NCBI GenBank assembly: GCA_963597355.1
Contig: CAVBPR010000012.1
Coordinates: 1 to 10,200, forward strand
DNA: 10,200 bases
Direction of reading: 5' to 3'
Source of the DNA: UMGS1766 sp963597355
GTDB lineage: Bacteria; Bacillota; Clostridia; Oscillospirales; Oscillospiraceae
The notes under the pieces are model-generated. The model ran no database searches. It was not told the DNA's origin and was given only the letters and a program-made list of their open reading frames with translations. Shown one piece after another: positions 1-6,656 of the stretch; position 1 is the first letter of the stretch, and the number at the start of each line of letters is the position of its first letter. The position numbers were made by a program, and so were the translations under genes.

Positions 1-128
1 GAACAGTTGGTGCGTCCGGTATGGCTACCACATCTTTGCGGATCACCCCCGCACATGCGGGGAACAGGTACTACCGCCATAATTGCCATTAATCCAAATA
101 GGATCACCCCCGCACATGCGGGGAACAG
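1..128 (-). CRISPR. Type I-E CRISPR array, leader-proximal end (truncated by window edge)
   Basis: Two identical 28-nt repeats lie at 40-67 and 101-128, and the last six bases of a third (GAACAG) at 1-6. The period is exactly 61 nt, giving two 33-nt spacers at 7-39 and 68-100. Read on the minus strand, each repeat begins CTGTTCCCCGC, has the loop ATGT, and ends GCGGGGGTGATCC. CCCCGC and GCGGGG form a 6-bp stem, the classic I-E repeat hairpin that Cas6e cuts at its 3' base. The cas genes and the leader place transcription on the minus strand, so the spacer at 68-100 should be the newest. The repeats are perfectly conserved, as expected near an active leader. The array continues beyond base 1, so its total length is unknown. 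I could not assign a target to either spacer. Confidence 0.97.
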
Positions 129-163
129 ACTAAAAAAATCCCGTATTTCCGTGCCTCCGAGTT
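129..163 (-). promoter_or_regulatory. CRISPR leader (short, between cas2 stop and first repeat)
   Basis: Only 35 bases separate the cas2 stop codon from the first repeat. On the minus strand the segment ends GATTTTTTTAGT directly before the repeat, a T-rich leader end of the kind seen next to type I-E arrays. Cas1-Cas2 integrates new spacers at this junction. The space is short for an I-E leader, so functional leader sequence probably extends into the 3' end of the cas2 gene. Confidence 0.75.
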
Positions 164-1057
164 TTATTCTATGCCATTTTCATTCAGTTTGCAATAGACT
201 TGATAGACACTTTCACAATCCGGCAAAGCCCTGTGGGCCACCTGATAAGGTAGTCCAAAATGCTGTAGCATCGTCGGCAACTTGTAGTTCTCCATATGCC
301 GAAGCTTTTTCCTGGCCAGTTTTGAGATATCAATTGTTTTATTTGTAGGAAATGGTCTCTCCCACCTTCCACAGACTTTTCTCAGGAAATCCATATCAAA
401 CGAAATATATTGTCCCATCAAAATATCTTTGCCGATAAAATCCAAAAACGCCTGCAACGCCTGTGCCGACTCCATACCGTCAAGCAAGTCAGCATCCTTG
501 ATTCCCGTCAGCTCTGTAATGTTGGCCGGGATACCTTTTTCAATATGCACCAGTGTAGAAAATTTTTCTACCGGAACACCGTCCCGCACGCGCAGCGCTC
601 CATACTCAATAATCTCGTCAGCATCCGGTTTTAATCCCGTGGTTTCCAGATCAATTACAGTATAGTCGTTCTCTGCGTTCTTCTTTGTTTTCGTGGTTCC
701 TGTCGTTCGAGCGTACTGCAGCTTAGCCGCCTTACTAAATCCCGGCTTTAACTCGATAACCCCTGTTTCTTTTATCGGGTGCGGTCGCCGCATCAGCTTA
801 ATCCCATCAAAATCAACCGCTTCCCATGCCGTATTGTGGGTACGGAAATCCATTTTTTGCTCTCCAGCCGCATTGAACACCATGGTTGCCTGTCCATTTT
901 TCAGATTCTGACAGACACGATCCCACAACGCATCCCTGACCCGTCCACTGACATTTCCGACATATACGCCTGTATTAATCTCACACAGCCATTTTGACAA
1001 ATCCCCTCGCAGACGCGGCGGACAATTTGTCATCGTGATCACTACAATAAAAATCAC
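164..1057 (-). CDS. cas2: Cas2e fused to a DEDDh 3'-5' exonuclease (trimmer subunit of the adaptation complex)
   Basis: The protein has 297 residues. Residues 1-93 are a full Cas2e domain, including PPRLRG (13-18), GVYVG (30-34) and the DFDGIKL segment (82-88), similar to E. coli Cas2. A basic linker (about 95-130) leads into a DnaQ-like DEDDh exonuclease. Motif I is IDLETTGL with D136 and E138, motif II is QYISFDMDFL with D221, and motif III is HRALPD with H275 and D280, so all five metal or catalytic residues are present. Cas2 alone bridges two Cas1 dimers, and fused or partner DEDDh domains are known to trim prespacer 3' overhangs before integration. The GTG start at 1057 is the only choice, since a stop lies two codons upstream in frame. 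It overlaps the cas1 stop as GTGA, with GAGGA directly before it, which suggests reinitiation after cas1. Motif II has Gln-Tyr where His-Asn is usual. Confidence 0.96.
   Translation of the reverse strand: MIFIVVITMTNCPPRLRGDLSKWLCEINTGVYVGNVSGRVRDALWDRVCQNLKNGQATMVFNAAGEQKMDFRTHNTAWEAVDFDGIKLMRRPHPIKETGVIELKPGFSKAAKLQYARTTGTTKTKKNAENDYTVIDLETTGLKPDADEIIEYGALRVRDGVPVEKFSTLVHIEKGIPANITELTGIKDADLLDGMESAQALQAFLDFIGKDILMGQYISFDMDFLRKVCGRWERPFPTNKTIDISKLARKKLRHMENYKLPTMLQHFGLPYQVAHRALPDCESVYQVYCKLNENGIE
166..194 (-). promoter_or_regulatory. Predicted crRNA promoter inside the end of cas2
   Basis: On the minus strand a -35-like TTGCAA (189-194) and a -10-like TAGAAT (166-171) are separated by exactly 17 bases. 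The -10 matches the sigma-70/SigA consensus at five of six positions and the -35 at four of six. The -10 overlaps the last sense codons and the first stop base of cas2. The predicted start would fall near 159, about 30 bases before the first repeat. This would let the array be transcribed independently of the cas operon, although read-through from cas2 is also possible because no terminator is visible between them. Confidence 0.5.
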
Positions 1058-1995
1058 TCCTCATCTGCCGCAGAATAATTTTTGCCGTTTGCCACCGTTC
1101 CTTCCCGGTTATCCCACAAATATACAGCCTCTTCCGTTGCGTCCAATTCCTCTTGATCCAGCAAAAGATAGCGGATGTCATGAACCATGCGTTCCAGGAT
1201 ATGATGCTCTACCATAGCGTCTCGTACTTTTCGACGCACTACAGCGGGAAGGTCCTCCGGATCTTCTGCTGCCACCTGAAACGCAATTGGAATGGTTACC
1301 TCGGCTTTGTACAAATCTGCAATATCATACACAAAGGAACATTCATGCCCCACATGCACAAAACCTAGCCCTGCTGCGCACCCCAATGCCACAATAACCG
1401 CATGAGCCAGTCCATACAAACAGGCATGACCGGCAGAAAGCGCCTGATTCACTGCATCTCCTGCGTTAAAATCCTCGGGACGGTACAGTCGTCCGTTCCA
1501 AGGCACCCCCGTTTCCTGGGATGCCCGGCGGTAAACCTGACGCACGCGGCTGCCTTCCCTGCCCCTCAACTGCTGCATGGTCAGTTTGGATACATCTTCA
1601 TCCGGGAACCGCATCTGATACATTTTTCGCACAACTTCCAAATGCTTCCTCGTATTACTGACCAGTTCTGCCTGCCGCAGCAGCATGCGGGAATGGGTGG
1701 TCAGTGGACGACCATGGGCATAATAGCGAACACCATGCTCGCCCACCCACACAGCGCCAACACCTGTATCACCCATTAATTCCATGGCTCTGTGTGTCAC
1801 TCTCGTGCCGGGCCCCAGAAGCAGCACAGAGATCCCGGCGGCCGGAATCTGCACGATTCCCTTCTCATCTGTTACTGTAATCGCGCCATCCTGACGACCG
1901 ATTGTGCAATGCTCCACATACAGAAACGTCATCCTGTCCTTTATCTGCGGCAGTGCCTGCAGCTCAGGACGCACCATTCCCGGAGTTTCAGACAT
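1054..1995 (-). CDS. cas1: Type I-E CRISPR-associated integrase Cas1
   Basis: The 313-residue product is the metal-dependent integrase that inserts prespacers at the leader-repeat junction together with Cas2. The N-terminal beta domain includes LPQIKDRMTFLYVEH (15-29). The helical catalytic domain carries LRGREGSRVR (143-152) with E147, GFVHVGH (211-217) with H214, and FVYDIADLYK (221-230) with D224 and D227. These line up with E. coli Cas1 E141, H208, D218 and D221. Length and motifs are normal for the I-E subtype. The ATG at 1995 has a strong AGGGAGGA ribosome site seven bases upstream, inside the end of cas6e, and overlaps the cas6e stop by 8 bases. The cas2 fusion follows with a 4-base overlap, so the two adaptation proteins should be made in step. 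No catalytic residue is missing. Confidence 0.98.
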   Translation of the reverse strand: MSETPGMVRPELQALPQIKDRMTFLYVEHCTIGRQDGAITVTDEKGIVQIPAAGISVLLLGPGTRVTHRAMELMGDTGVGAVWVGEHGVRYYAHGRPLTTHSRMLLRQAELVSNTRKHLEVVRKMYQMRFPDEDVSKLTMQQLRGREGSRVRQVYRRASQETGVPWNGRLYRPEDFNAGDAVNQALSAGHACLYGLAHAVIVALGCAAGLGFVHVGHECSFVYDIADLYKAEVTIPIAFQVAAEDPEDLPAVVRRKVRDAMVEHHILERMVHDIRYLLLDQEELDATEEAVYLWDNREGTVANGKNYSAADEE

Positions 1996-2632
1996 TGTGC
2001 GGTCCTCCCTGTACCACTGTCATCATTCCCAGACCATAGGCCTTTCCTTTTCCGATTCCCTGGCACATCAGCTGTTGAAATGCCTCCGGTTCCACAATAC
2101 GCAACGATCCCTCATAGGTAACGGACAACAATGTCACCGTGTTTTTTCCCTGTTTTCGGAATCGAAGCCATTTTGTTCCCGTCACCATGAAATCATCTTC
2201 CTGAAGCGAAAACCCATGTTTTTCTGCTCTGTCCATAAGCCATTTTTTCTGAAACTGTTCTGAGCAGTGTGCATCCACCACACCACGTTCCCCGGGATGT
2301 TTCGGATCCGGACGTGCATGCACCGGATTTGCTGTCAGCCGGAAATGCCAGCAGCTCTCAGGCTTTAGTCGTTCAAACAGGGGGTCATAGCATTTTGTCT
2401 CCGCTTCCCTTCCGGTGCCAAACTGCGAAACAATATGCATAAGATTGGTCGGTACATCCTCGCTGACGATCAGCAGATACATTTTTCCGCCAAGCCGGTC
2501 CAGTCTCCAGAGCCTACGCCTGCGTTCTCCGGAAAATGCACTTTCCACCGCTCCATGCAGTTTTTGCAAGGAAGCAAGTGCCACCATGGTGCTCCGGCGG
2601 TTTTCATCTAATTCCACTCGTGATAAATACAT
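1988..2632 (-). CDS. cas6e: Type I-E crRNA endoribonuclease Cas6e (Cascade subunit)
   Basis: This 214-residue RAMP protein cuts the array transcript at the 3' base of the repeat hairpin and stays on the crRNA 3' end within Cascade. From the ATG at 2632 it starts MYLSRVELDE, the typical Cas6e opening. Residue H26 (LHGAVESAF, 25-33) sits where the catalytic histidine of Thermus Cas6e lies. The C-terminal glycine-rich loop GIGKGKAYGLG (192-202) marks the second RRM-like fold. A GTG two codons upstream (2638) is in frame, but the ribosome site AAGGGG abuts it with no spacing while lying five bases before the ATG, so the ATG is preferred. It starts 11 bases after cas5e ends, and its last 8 bases overlap cas1. 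Confidence 0.96.
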   Translation of the reverse strand: MYLSRVELDENRRSTMVALASLQKLHGAVESAFSGERRRRLWRLDRLGGKMYLLIVSEDVPTNLMHIVSQFGTGREAETKCYDPLFERLKPESCWHFRLTANPVHARPDPKHPGERGVVDAHCSEQFQKKWLMDRAEKHGFSLQEDDFMVTGTKWLRFRKQGKNTVTLLSVTYEGSLRIVEPEAFQQLMCQGIGKGKAYGLGMMTVVQGGPHNV

Positions 2633-2643
2633 AAGCACCCCTT

Positions 2644-3324
2644 TTACACTTCCGAAAACGCGTCATGCACTGTGTCATTTGAAACAGCGGTTTCTTTTCT
2701 GACATAGACTTCCTTTGCAGATCGATATCCATACTGCCGATGCCGCGGATCGAAGGATATCGGCACATCTTTCAGCACCGCAGAACCATATTCTCCTGCC
2801 TCCGCATCCATCACAATACGCAGCGACTCTGGCCCGCTCTCTTCACAAAGTACCGGTTCCTCCTGCAAAACTTCCAGCAAGTTTCCCTGCCGTATACCAC
2901 GCAACAGCGGCAATGTGGGCGGGCAGGAACGTCTGCCAAGATACAAAGGAAATGCAGGGTGCCTCAAAGCATGTTCCAGTTCCTCCAGCATTTTCATATC
3001 TTCACATTCGATACCCACAAGAAATACTGCGTCCTGCAGATAGTGGCGATAGGTAACATAGTCCGCATTCTTCTTTTCCGGATTTTTTGCCATATGAAAA
3101 TCCACCAGCAGCTCGCCTTCTTTATCTACACGAACTCCAAAGCGGAGATTGTTTAATTTTCCCAGCTCTTCTGTCTGATCTCGCCGCAGTCCAACTGCCG
3201 CCGCCAGCATGCCAATCACAGCGCTTTTTGTGGGTTCCCGATTGGTTCTTCTGGTTTCAAATTTTGAATCCGCGCCCCAGGACTGCAACGGTGCAGCAAA
3301 ACGAAGCAGTAAAACAGCCATCAT
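2644..3324 (-). CDS. cas5e: Cascade subunit Cas5e (CasD)
   Basis: The 226-residue RAMP protein caps the 5' handle of the crRNA and contacts Cas8e and the first Cas7e. The N-terminal motif LLLRFAAPLQSWG (5-17) followed by REPTKSAVIGMLAAAVGL (29-46) is the Cas5e signature. YLGRRSCPP (128-136) matches the conserved thumb-proximal block YLGRRSCP of E. coli CasD. Type I-E Cas5 has no processing activity because Cas6e does that job, and no catalytic triad is expected. The ATG at 3324 overlaps the cas7e stop as ATGA, and a second ATG follows directly. The GAGG ribosome site is four bases from the first and seven from the second, so either could be used. Confidence 0.96.
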   Translation of the reverse strand: MMAVLLLRFAAPLQSWGADSKFETRRTNREPTKSAVIGMLAAAVGLRRDQTEELGKLNNLRFGVRVDKEGELLVDFHMAKNPEKKNADYVTYRHYLQDAVFLVGIECEDMKMLEELEHALRHPAFPLYLGRRSCPPTLPLLRGIRQGNLLEVLQEEPVLCEESGPESLRIVMDAEAGEYGSAVLKDVPISFDPRHRQYGYRSAKEVYVRKETAVSNDTVHDAFSEV

Positions 3325-4388
3325 TTTACCTCATTTTCATCCAACAGTTCCATCACGGTATGTTCCAATTCCGAAAGCATGGTCTTCAGCTTTACCGGTT
3401 CACCCAGTTCCGTCAGTTCCGTTCCCACCACGTAACTCTTCACCGGCGCGTCTGCAAAGGTCTCATACACCTGATTCGCGTATTTCTGCAATGCCTTTTC
3501 CGATGCCACGACATATCCTTCGGTGCTCTTCGGAACTGGTTTTTCAAACGCACCGCAGAGATTGATCGGCTGATCCTCGCGAATGGTCACATAGACTGCA
3601 TCCGGAAGGGTACGATTGGCAAAGGAATTTTGCTTTCCTGTTGGCATGGAGCAAACAAACGCTTCCACAAATCCCTTGACCGTTTCCACTGCCTTTTCTC
3701 TGCCAAGCTGTTTCTCCAGTTCCATGACATTGACTGTTGCATAACGATACAATGTCGAAGAATTGTATTCCATGGTTCCCAGGTGTCCGGCTCCTGCATT
3801 GTCCTCATCCGCAAGATCATCCACTGCCGTGAAGTAGTCATATTCATTCTGTACAGCATGCGTGGAAATGCTGTGCGCAACCTGTGATGCGGCATCATAA
3901 TTCAGCGAAGCGTCGTCCGCCACCATTCTGCCGAACAATGCCATATCAACCGATGGCGCCGCTGCCAGAGCCGCTTTGTATTCTTTCTTGTCGCTGCTTC
4001 CAGACACGGCCAGTTCTGCCAGCGCTTTCGCCTGTGCATAGCTCATAAAGAATAATGCCTTTGCGCCTTTATCATCGCTCTTGATCCCCACATACTCTAC
4101 GGCCTTCTTCGCAAGCTTATCTGCATCCTTTTCAGGATCAAGCGCTTTGATTTCTTCCGCAATCATGTCCTGAATCTTTTTGGTCCGCTGGCCGATATCC
4201 GATTTATCAAACAGTGCGTTATCAAGAAACGCTTTCCTCATGGCATGCTTCCAAGCTTGGGAAGAAACTCTTGCCCGGGTTACACCACCATAGACAGCCG
4301 TCTTCGGGCTTCCTGTATCGTCCCGATTTACGCAGCTGGGCGGTACTGTCTGCAACACATGAACATCCACATACAAACGCTTTTCCAT
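3321..4388 (-). CDS. cas7e: Cascade backbone subunit Cas7e (CasC/Cse4)
   Basis: The protein has 355 residues. Six copies of Cas7e form the helical backbone that grips the crRNA spacer and kinks target DNA every sixth base. The N-terminal block PPSCVNRDDTGSPKTAVYGG (16-35) and RARVSSQAWKHAMR (38-51) match the I-E Cas7 signature (SPSCLNRDD and RISSQSLKRAMR in E. coli). Further hallmarks are VDMALFGRM (147-155), AHSISTHAV (171-179), YFTAVDDL (185-192) and GHLGTMEYNSSTLYRYATVN (201-220). Length is normal for the family. The ATG at 4388 lies two bases after the cse2 stop, with GGAGG ten bases upstream inside the end of cse2. No oddities were seen. Confidence 0.98.
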   Translation of the reverse strand: MEKRLYVDVHVLQTVPPSCVNRDDTGSPKTAVYGGVTRARVSSQAWKHAMRKAFLDNALFDKSDIGQRTKKIQDMIAEEIKALDPEKDADKLAKKAVEYVGIKSDDKGAKALFFMSYAQAKALAELAVSGSSDKKEYKAALAAAPSVDMALFGRMVADDASLNYDAASQVAHSISTHAVQNEYDYFTAVDDLADEDNAGAGHLGTMEYNSSTLYRYATVNVMELEKQLGREKAVETVKGFVEAFVCSMPTGKQNSFANRTLPDAVYVTIREDQPINLCGAFEKPVPKSTEGYVVASEKALQKYANQVYETFADAPVKSYVVGTELTELGEPVKLKTMLSELEHTVMELLDENEVK

Positions 4389-4390
4389 TT

Positions 4391-5005
4391 TTAATTTTCC
4401 TCCATTTCCAATGATTCGTTCTGTTTATTTCTGTATAAATCCTGTCCCCACCGAAGCTTGATATCTGCAGGGATGTGTTCCAGTCCCGGCATGTCGCACT
4501 GAAGTCCGTATAATTCTGCTGCCAACTGCGGGTAATCCAAGGGGATGCTTCCTCCCTTTGCAGATCGCAGAAGCTGAATCAAGCCTCTCAAATGATGACT
4601 GATTTCCTGAATATCCTTTGCCGTTGCCAGCGCATTGAATCGCCGAAGCACACTGCTGCTCTCCCAGTCCTGTGTACTCGTATTGCGCTCTGCCAGCTCG
4701 CGAACCGCTTTGCCGAGTGAATAGCCTTCTTGACTCATGTTTTTCTCATTTCCCTGTTGATGCAACGCATAGTAGGTAAGCGCCAGATAAATGGCCCATT
4801 CCTCATGAGACGCTGTTTTGACTCCTTGAAATTCATCCGGCATCTCCGACAGGAAACTTCCCCACAGTGCAGGGATCTCTCCCGGTGCATGTCCAATCCC
4901 CCGGCGAAGCTGCGCCAACTCTCCCCGGCGCTGATTGTCCGGCAATGCCTGCAGGCGCTTTAGTCTTCCATATACGAAGTTCTTAATCTCCTGCTGTCTT
5001 CCCAT
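4391..5005 (-). CDS. casB: Cascade small subunit Cse2 (CasB)
   Basis: The 204-residue, mostly helical protein is the small subunit, present twice in Cascade, which stabilises the displaced strand of the R-loop. Sequence conservation in Cse2 is low. The call rests on the block LAQLRRGIGHAPGEIPALW (30-48), the VLRRFNAL and HLRGLIQLLRS segments in the C-terminal half, the length, and the fixed position between cas8e and cas7e. The ATG at 5005 sits inside the end of cas8e (23-base overlap), with an AGGGAGGAG ribosome site about six bases upstream, so translation is probably coupled. It is somewhat longer than the E. coli protein, which is common in Firmicutes. Confidence 0.94.
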   Translation of the reverse strand: MGRQQEIKNFVYGRLKRLQALPDNQRRGELAQLRRGIGHAPGEIPALWGSFLSEMPDEFQGVKTASHEEWAIYLALTYYALHQQGNEKNMSQEGYSLGKAVRELAERNTSTQDWESSSVLRRFNALATAKDIQEISHHLRGLIQLLRSAKGGSIPLDYPQLAAELYGLQCDMPGLEHIPADIKLRWGQDLYRNKQNESLEMEEN

Positions 5006-6656
5006 TCGGTTCTCCTCCCTCTTTCTTAGTTTGTGGATACAAACTTCTTATCTTACTCTGAAATCTGCTATAAGCTTTTGCGGATGTCCAAAGTTCGCTC
5101 TTACCCTTTGTTATTTCGGCCCAGTGTCCCAGTAGCGCGGCACTGCCGCTTTCCTGCACCATCTTTTTGCCCATAGTCATTGCCAGAGTACGACAGCTTT
5201 TTTGCCACTCAGCTGTTTTTTCGTCCAGATCATCCTCTTCTGCATCAATGCTCTGAAGCCACCGTCGGAAGGGATCGTCAATGGCAAAATAGAAATCCCC
5301 CCGTACGGCTTCTGCCTGCTTTTCCAAAGTGCCCTTTGTCTTGTCACTGTAGGAAAATCCACCGGCTACCGCAAGATCTCTTTCTAACTCACCAAGGTAC
5401 CTTGCGGCAGTTTCACAGTCGCCTATTTCCTTAGCGATACGCGTCCTCCATACCTTTCCAAGTTCGTCTAATACATTCATCTGGAATGATAAAACATCAG
5501 AGAAGCAATCATTGGCAAAAAAGTCTTTGTCTCCATACAGTGTCCCTACACCCTTGAAATGAATTAGTTGCTTCGAATCGATAATGTGCAATCTACGATT
5601 TTGAAGCAATTCAATCCACTGTACGACACCAGGTTTTCGCACTCCCTCTTCTTCGCAAAATATCGACGGAAACTCTCTCCAAAATCTTTTCGATGCATCA
5701 TGTCTTTTGGGCACATAGCTTATCGGTTCATTTTTCTTTGGTTTTGGGCTGCGCCAAATCGTCATTTGTTCTGTAAAAGCATTCTCCTTCTGAAAAAAGT
5801 CCCCACCCAGGAGTGACAAACCGGTCACCTTATCTCCCTCACGCTGCAAAAGAAGCCGGCGGGATTGTAATGTGAGAATCTGCACAAAATTATCCGGTAT
5901 AGCAATCTCTGTTCTTTCTCCATTCCTTGGCAAATCCAATTCCCAGCATGGTATATTTTCTCCCCACAATGCCTGTCCATCCTTCAGCACTGTCATATTG
6001 AGCATCAGCGTTTCAAACAGATTTTTCCCTACTGCTTGAATCATTCCGATTTTTCCAAGCCATCCAACACCGACAGAAGGAAGGTTTTTGCCTTTTGGTT
6101 TTGATGATGTATCATCAAATGCATTGACATACAAAATCCATCTGGCTGCCTGTGCATAAGTCAGCAAACTCTTCTGTTCACCTGCATACAATGGAAACAA
6201 TCTGGCCTTGTTATCACTTTCTGATATCTCTCCATTTAATTTGGACGCTTTGTATCCAGTTCCGATCGCTGCCTCCGGCACCTGCCAGAACGGTCTTTCC
6301 GGATGAAAGAGCCAGAATCTTTCATGCCATTGTTCCAGATACTCTCGAATCGGTTTCTCCGGAAAATGTCCCTGCTTCCACAAACTCTGCCATCGGAGCA
6401 GGGCCCCATCACTACTTGTAACCGGTGCAGCATTTCCCTCTATATCCACCCGGTAGAAAATCGTAAGTGGAATCGAGAGAAGCAACCGCAGCACCGCAGC
6501 ATCCTGTGTGGGTGTTTCTCCGGCCAGATCCACATATTCCTGAGCATGAAGCAGTGCATCCGTCAAAGACACTTCCTGAACAGAATTGTCCGGAAGCCGC
6601 ACCCGAATCCACGATTCGTCCAACAGGTTGAATTCAATCTCTGCCATTCTCCTCAT
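4983..6656 (-). CDS. casA: Cascade large subunit Cas8e (CasA/Cse1), PAM recognition
   Basis: The 557-residue large subunit recognises the PAM, opens the target and recruits Cas3. The N-terminus reads IEFNLLDESWIRVRLPDN (7-24), the usual Cse1 opening. It is followed by the conserved FHPERPFWQVPEA (117-129), a low-complexity loop (about 183-192) and the glycine-rich GVGWLGKIGMIQAVGKNLFE (196-215). A helical C-terminal region (about 380-557) corresponds to the four-helix bundle that touches Cse2. Individual PAM-reading residues cannot be assigned by eye. The start is uncertain: the ATG at 6656 has AAAGG abutting it, while the ATG three codons later (6647, giving MAEIEFNLL) is better spaced from that AAAGG and resembles other family starts. 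The gene overlaps the end of cas3 by 23 bases from the first ATG or 14 from the second. Confidence 0.95.
   Translation of the reverse strand: MRRMAEIEFNLLDESWIRVRLPDNSVQEVSLTDALLHAQEYVDLAGETPTQDAAVLRLLLSIPLTIFYRVDIEGNAAPVTSSDGALLRWQSLWKQGHFPEKPIREYLEQWHERFWLFHPERPFWQVPEAAIGTGYKASKLNGEISESDNKARLFPLYAGEQKSLLTYAQAARWILYVNAFDDTSSKPKGKNLPSVGVGWLGKIGMIQAVGKNLFETLMLNMTVLKDGQALWGENIPCWELDLPRNGERTEIAIPDNFVQILTLQSRRLLLQREGDKVTGLSLLGGDFFQKENAFTEQMTIWRSPKPKKNEPISYVPKRHDASKRFWREFPSIFCEEEGVRKPGVVQWIELLQNRRLHIIDSKQLIHFKGVGTLYGDKDFFANDCFSDVLSFQMNVLDELGKVWRTRIAKEIGDCETAARYLGELERDLAVAGGFSYSDKTKGTLEKQAEAVRGDFYFAIDDPFRRWLQSIDAEEDDLDEKTAEWQKSCRTLAMTMGKKMVQESGSAALLGHWAEITKGKSELWTSAKAYSRFQSKIRSLYPQTKKEGGEPNGKTAGD

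Noticed and set aside
7..348. Plus-strand frame running through the CRISPR spacers and repeats
   Set aside because: Its protein contains the translated repeat (SPPHMRG, TPAHAG), a common false gene call over I-E arrays.
3087..3887. Long plus-strand reading frame (266 codons) opposite cas7e and cas5e
   Set aside because: It is antisense to two clear cas genes, rich in Cys, His and Phe, has no family motif, and fits a shadow frame of codon-biased genes.
4983..6656. cas8e as an unusual or fused large subunit
   Set aside because: It is moderately longer than the E. coli protein, but order, N-terminal motif and conserved blocks are ordinary Cse1.
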